Source of the DNA: Acidilobaceae archaeon
GTDB lineage: Archaea; Thermoproteota; Thermoprotei_A; Sulfolobales; Acidilobaceae
Assembly: GCA_027013765.1 (NCBI GenBank)
Contig: JALWGG010000279.1
Coordinates: 1 to 6,490 of the forward strand
Length of the DNA: 6,490 bases
Direction of reading: 5' to 3'
The position numbers were made by a program, and so were the translations under genes. Positions 4,271 through 6,490 of this stretch are shown piece by piece. The notes under the pieces are model-generated. The model saw nothing but the letters and a program-made list of their open reading frames with translations, was not told where the DNA came from and did not search any database. Numbering within the stretch: the stretch's first letter is position 1; every line of letters begins with the position of its first letter.

Positions 4271-4375
4271 CTAGCATTCTAGGTATTCTGGCACCCATTC
4301 GCTCTCATAATCTTCGATCTTCCTAGGCCTAAACTCTATGTGGCAGTTATCTATAGATTTGCTAGCTGAGCTCAT
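4271..4375 (-). CDS. 34-aa acidic small protein overlapping the end of the TRAP permease gene
   Basis: ATG 4375 opens a 34-codon frame ending at TAG 4271-4273. It overlaps the last 14 nt of the TRAP permease frame (stop 4362-4364), the layout of a translationally coupled gene. GAGGT at 4381-4385 lies 5 nt before the ATG, an excellent archaeal Shine-Dalgarno motif. The product is acidic (8 Asp/Glu against 4 Lys/Arg), has no membrane segment, contains the segment E-F-R-P-R-K-I-E-D-Y-E, and has Cys11 and a C-terminal Cys34. Codons (AGG, ATA, CTA, GAA/GAG) match the neighbours. I recognise no family. It may be an accessory or regulator of the transporter, inferred from position only. A chance ORF remains possible at this length. 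Confidence 0.5.
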   Translation of the reverse strand: MSSASKSIDNCHIEFRPRKIEDYESEWVPEYLEC

Positions 4376-6490
4376 AGACAACCTCTTCAACCTTGCCCTC
4401 ACCCTTGCCACCCCTTAGTATATTATACCAGTACACGCCAGCTAGCAGAGCTAGTGACGCTGCTACTAGATAGATTTTCAGGGAGACAGCGGCTATGGCT
4501 ATAATGATCATAACTGCTCTCAAGTACTTATTCCTTATATGACCTCCCAAATAGCCGGTGAAGCCGCTTGACGCAGTATGTATTATTATTAGAAGCGATG
4601 CAACAGTGTATCCAAGCATATAGAGGTTGGTTTTGTTCCAGTCATCTACCGTGACTATAAGTAGTGTCGGTGAGACCATTATCACGAATGGTATTATATA
4701 TTTTGCGAATCCGAATATGGTAGCATTAATTGCGGTCTTCCAAAAGTCAGCCTTCGCGAGTGCAGCACCGACGAACGCGGCTAATGCCACAGGAGGCGTT
4801 ATATCAGCCAGGATACCGTAGTATAGGACAAACATGTGTGCAGCCATCTTGGCCACGGGCTCCGCATAGTTTAGGTGCTCCACGGCGAACTTCACAATGG
4901 TGGGTGCCAGTATGGTTGCTGTTATGATGTAGTTAGCAGTTGTGGGTACACCCATCCCTAGTATTATGGAGAATATTGCAGTCATTATTAGTAGTAGGTA
5001 CAGGTTCCCCATACTAGCCTCTAGTAGTATATTGCCAAGCTTTATATGTAGGCTTGTAAAGGTTATCATAGCCTGGATCACGCTGGCGACTGAAGCGGCA
5101 AGGAAGACTGGGACACTATTCCTTAGGGTCTGGTCGATCGCTTCTATAACCGCATTTGCAACATACCTGCCACCCTTGTCTAGGTATGCACCGATTACCC
5201 CCAAGACCAGAGACAATACCCCGGCAACGAATAGGCCGGTCGCCACGCTAAGTCCTCCAATGAATGAGACTATCCCTATGATCAGTGTTACTAGAAGTAT
5301 TAGGAGCATCCTGGAGACACTCCTCATACCCTCACTACCGATCCACCCTATTACTATAGCTGAGCTAACTGCAGCCATCACTGCATCTTGAGGCTCAAGC
5401 CTTAATAGGGCTAGGACTATTATTGGTATTGGAAGCATCATATAGATCTTCCTGAGTAGCCTCTTAAGGTTAGGGAGCTCCTCATCGGTCATGCCCTTAA
5501 CCTTTAGGCTCCTAGCCTGCTTGTCGACGAACACATAGATACTGTAGAAGTATATCACTGCCGGCAGCGCCGCGGCTATGATGATATCCCTATACGGCCT
5601 ACCAATGAACTCTGCCATTATGAACGCTGCAGCCCCCATTATGGGAGGCATTAACTGGCCCCCAGTAGATGCTACTGGCTCTATAGCTCCAGCGACCTCT
5701 GGAGGGAAGCCAGCCCTCTTCATTGTAGGTATGGTAAAGGTTCCCGTAGTTAGCGTGTTTGCCACGCTACTGCCGGAGATCGTTCCCATCAGGGCGCTGG
5801 AGACCACGGAAACCTTCGCTGGTCCCCCAGGCTTCTTGCCCATCAGTGCTAATATGAGATCCGTTATATACTTGCCGATCCCCAGCCTATCAAGTATGCT
5901 ACTGAAGAATAGGAATATGAATACATAGGTAACCATTACCTCCAGGGGGGTGCCCAGGAACCCGGTATTCTGGGCGACGAACAGGTTCAGCAACCTTCTA
6001 ACCCATTGCCCCTCCTCCAAGCCGGTGGGTCTAAACGTGTATGCATGGGCGAATCCATATATTGTGAATATGAGCATAATCGTTGGCAGCACCCACCCTA
6101 GAGCACGTCTAGTCGCCTCGGCGACGAACGCTATTATCAGGATTATAATTAGGGTATTTGCTATTGTAGCCCTTGTTATGGCAGCCTCAACGCTCTCCTC
6201 AGTAACGTAAAGGTAGACAACGTATAGGGGGACTAGGAAGCCTATGAACGCCAATAGCCAGTCATACCATGGAACCTCGTCTTTAAGATACTTCTCAGTC
6301 CTCCTGAGAGGGTACATTATGAATGCCGAAGCAACTATAATACTTAGTACAATCGCTTTAGCCGGGTATAGCTGGTTGAATATGTCTGGTTTAACGAATA
6401 TCTCTGATGTGTAGCCTAGGTTCCTGAAGAACCTGAATAGTGTCTCGTTGAAGGGTAGTATATAGTAAATCTCCAGGAACGAGTAGAAGA
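4362..6490 (-). CDS. TRAP transporter fused permease (DctQM-type, TAXI-associated class), 5'-truncated by window edge
   Basis: The integral membrane permease imports a small carboxylate-type solute using an ion gradient, with a periplasmic-type binding protein. The conserved core is present: G-K-K-P-G-G-P-A-K-V-S-V-V-S-S then M-G-T-I-S-G-S-S-V-A-N, followed by G-F-P-P-E-V-A-G-A-I-E and S-T-G-G-Q-L-M-P-P-I-M-G-A. Nearer the C-terminus are G-M-G-V-P-T-T-A-N-Y and D-I-T-P-P-V-A-L-A. Many hydrophobic helices span the length. The first in-window ATG (6317) gives 651 aa, but the frame continues without a stop for 57 more codons to the edge. That extension has the usual family N-terminus (F-Y-S-F-L-E-I-Y-Y..., a helix A-I-V-L-S-I-I-V-A-S, then M-Y-P-L-R-R), so the real start lies outside. 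The binding-protein gene, usually TAXI type, is not in the window and may be upstream. The substrate is unknown. Confidence 0.93.
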   Translation of the reverse strand, partial: FYSFLEIYYILPFNETLFRFFRNLGYTSEIFVKPDIFNQLYPAKAIVLSIIVASAFIMYPLRRTEKYLKDEVPWYDWLLAFIGFLVPLYVVYLYVTEESVEAAITRATIANTLIIILIIAFVAEATRRALGWVLPTIMLIFTIYGFAHAYTFRPTGLEEGQWVRRLLNLFVAQNTGFLGTPLEVMVTYVFIFLFFSSILDRLGIGKYITDLILALMGKKPGGPAKVSVVSSALMGTISGSSVANTLTTGTFTIPTMKRAGFPPEVAGAIEPVASTGGQLMPPIMGAAAFIMAEFIGRPYRDIIIAAALPAVIYFYSIYVFVDKQARSLKVKGMTDEELPNLKRLLRKIYMMLPIPIIVLALLRLEPQDAVMAAVSSAIVIGWIGSEGMRSVSRMLLILLVTLIIGIVSFIGGLSVATGLFVAGVLSLVLGVIGAYLDKGGRYVANAVIEAIDQTLRNSVPVFLAASVASVIQAMITFTSLHIKLGNILLEASMGNLYLLLIMTAIFSIILGMGVPTTANYIITATILAPTIVKFAVEHLNYAEPVAKMAAHMFVLYYGILADITPPVALAAFVGAALAKADFWKTAINATIFGFAKYIIPFVIMVSPTLLIVTVDDWNKTNLYMLGYTVASLLIIIHTASSGFTGYLGGHIRNKYLRAVMIIIAIAAVSLKIYLVAASLALLAGVYWYNILRGGKGEGKVEEVVYELS
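4381..4385 (-). promoter_or_regulatory. Shine-Dalgarno motif for the 34-aa ORF, inside the TRAP gene
   Basis: GAGGT on the - strand lies 5 nt before ATG 4375. It falls in the codons for V-E-E-V-V near the permease C-terminus, so ribosomes finishing the permease could reinitiate there. Confidence 0.45.

Noticed and set aside
4942..5391. 149-codon open frame on the + strand inside the TRAP gene
   Set aside because: It is antisense to a strongly conserved permease. Its Ile/Thr/Ser-rich composition mirrors the complementary codons, and no start signals or family likeness are visible.
5578..6210. Two further + strand open frames opposite the TRAP gene (5578-5928 and 5950-6210)
   Set aside because: Both are shadows of the conserved permease core; they have no promoter or Shine-Dalgarno motif and no recognisable domain.
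1..6490. CRISPR array, insertion sequence, toxin-antitoxin or defence system
   Set aside because: No regularly spaced repeats, terminal inverted repeats, transposase, integrase, nuclease or toxin motifs are seen on either strand; the only exact paired repeat is the 9-mer at 437-467.

Overview
The window looks like chromosomal DNA from a thermophilic archaeon, most likely of the Thermoproteota (crenarchaeal) kind. Arginine is written mostly as AGG/AGA, isoleucine often as ATA and leucine often as CTA. Genes are preceded by TATA-like boxes rather than bacterial -35/-10 pairs, several starts look leaderless, and the protein families (DUF35 OB-fold protein, short FUN14 protein, fused TRAP permease) fit archaea. 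No close species can be named from sequence alone.

Left part, + strand. The 3' part of a DUF35 acyl-CoA-associated protein (1-432, start outside the window) is followed by a T-rich terminator and an A/T-rich intergenic stretch with a 9-bp direct repeat. Next come a small two-helix membrane protein (522-779) and a beta-hydroxyacid dehydrogenase (820-1689). A tRNA-Gln(CTG) lies on the - strand, and its encoded CCA end abuts the dehydrogenase stop codon. A Nudix hydrolase (1898-2356, + strand) follows, starting at a TTG with a Shine-Dalgarno motif.

Right part, - strand, read from the right edge leftward. A fused TRAP-transporter permease (4362-6490) is open to the window edge, so its start is outside. 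A 34-codon ORF (4271-4375) overlaps its end by 14 nt. Then comes a protein-kinase-like gene broken into two overlapping frames (3380-4162 and 2728-3414), and finally a FUN14 membrane protein (2353-2667). FUN14 meets the Nudix gene tail to tail, with both TAG stops inside one CTAG.

Most of the window is housekeeping or transport. The most noteworthy locus is the kinase-like gene. Its two halves read as one kinase domain if one T is removed from a TTTT run, a GC-rich hairpin lies 3 nt upstream of that run, and three catalytic motifs are altered (HRD to HYN, DFG to DYM, APE to DPL). It is therefore either a decaying gene, a base-call error, or a pseudokinase whose full-length form needs a frameshift. 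I see no strong evidence of a mobile element, CRISPR array, toxin-antitoxin pair or defence system.
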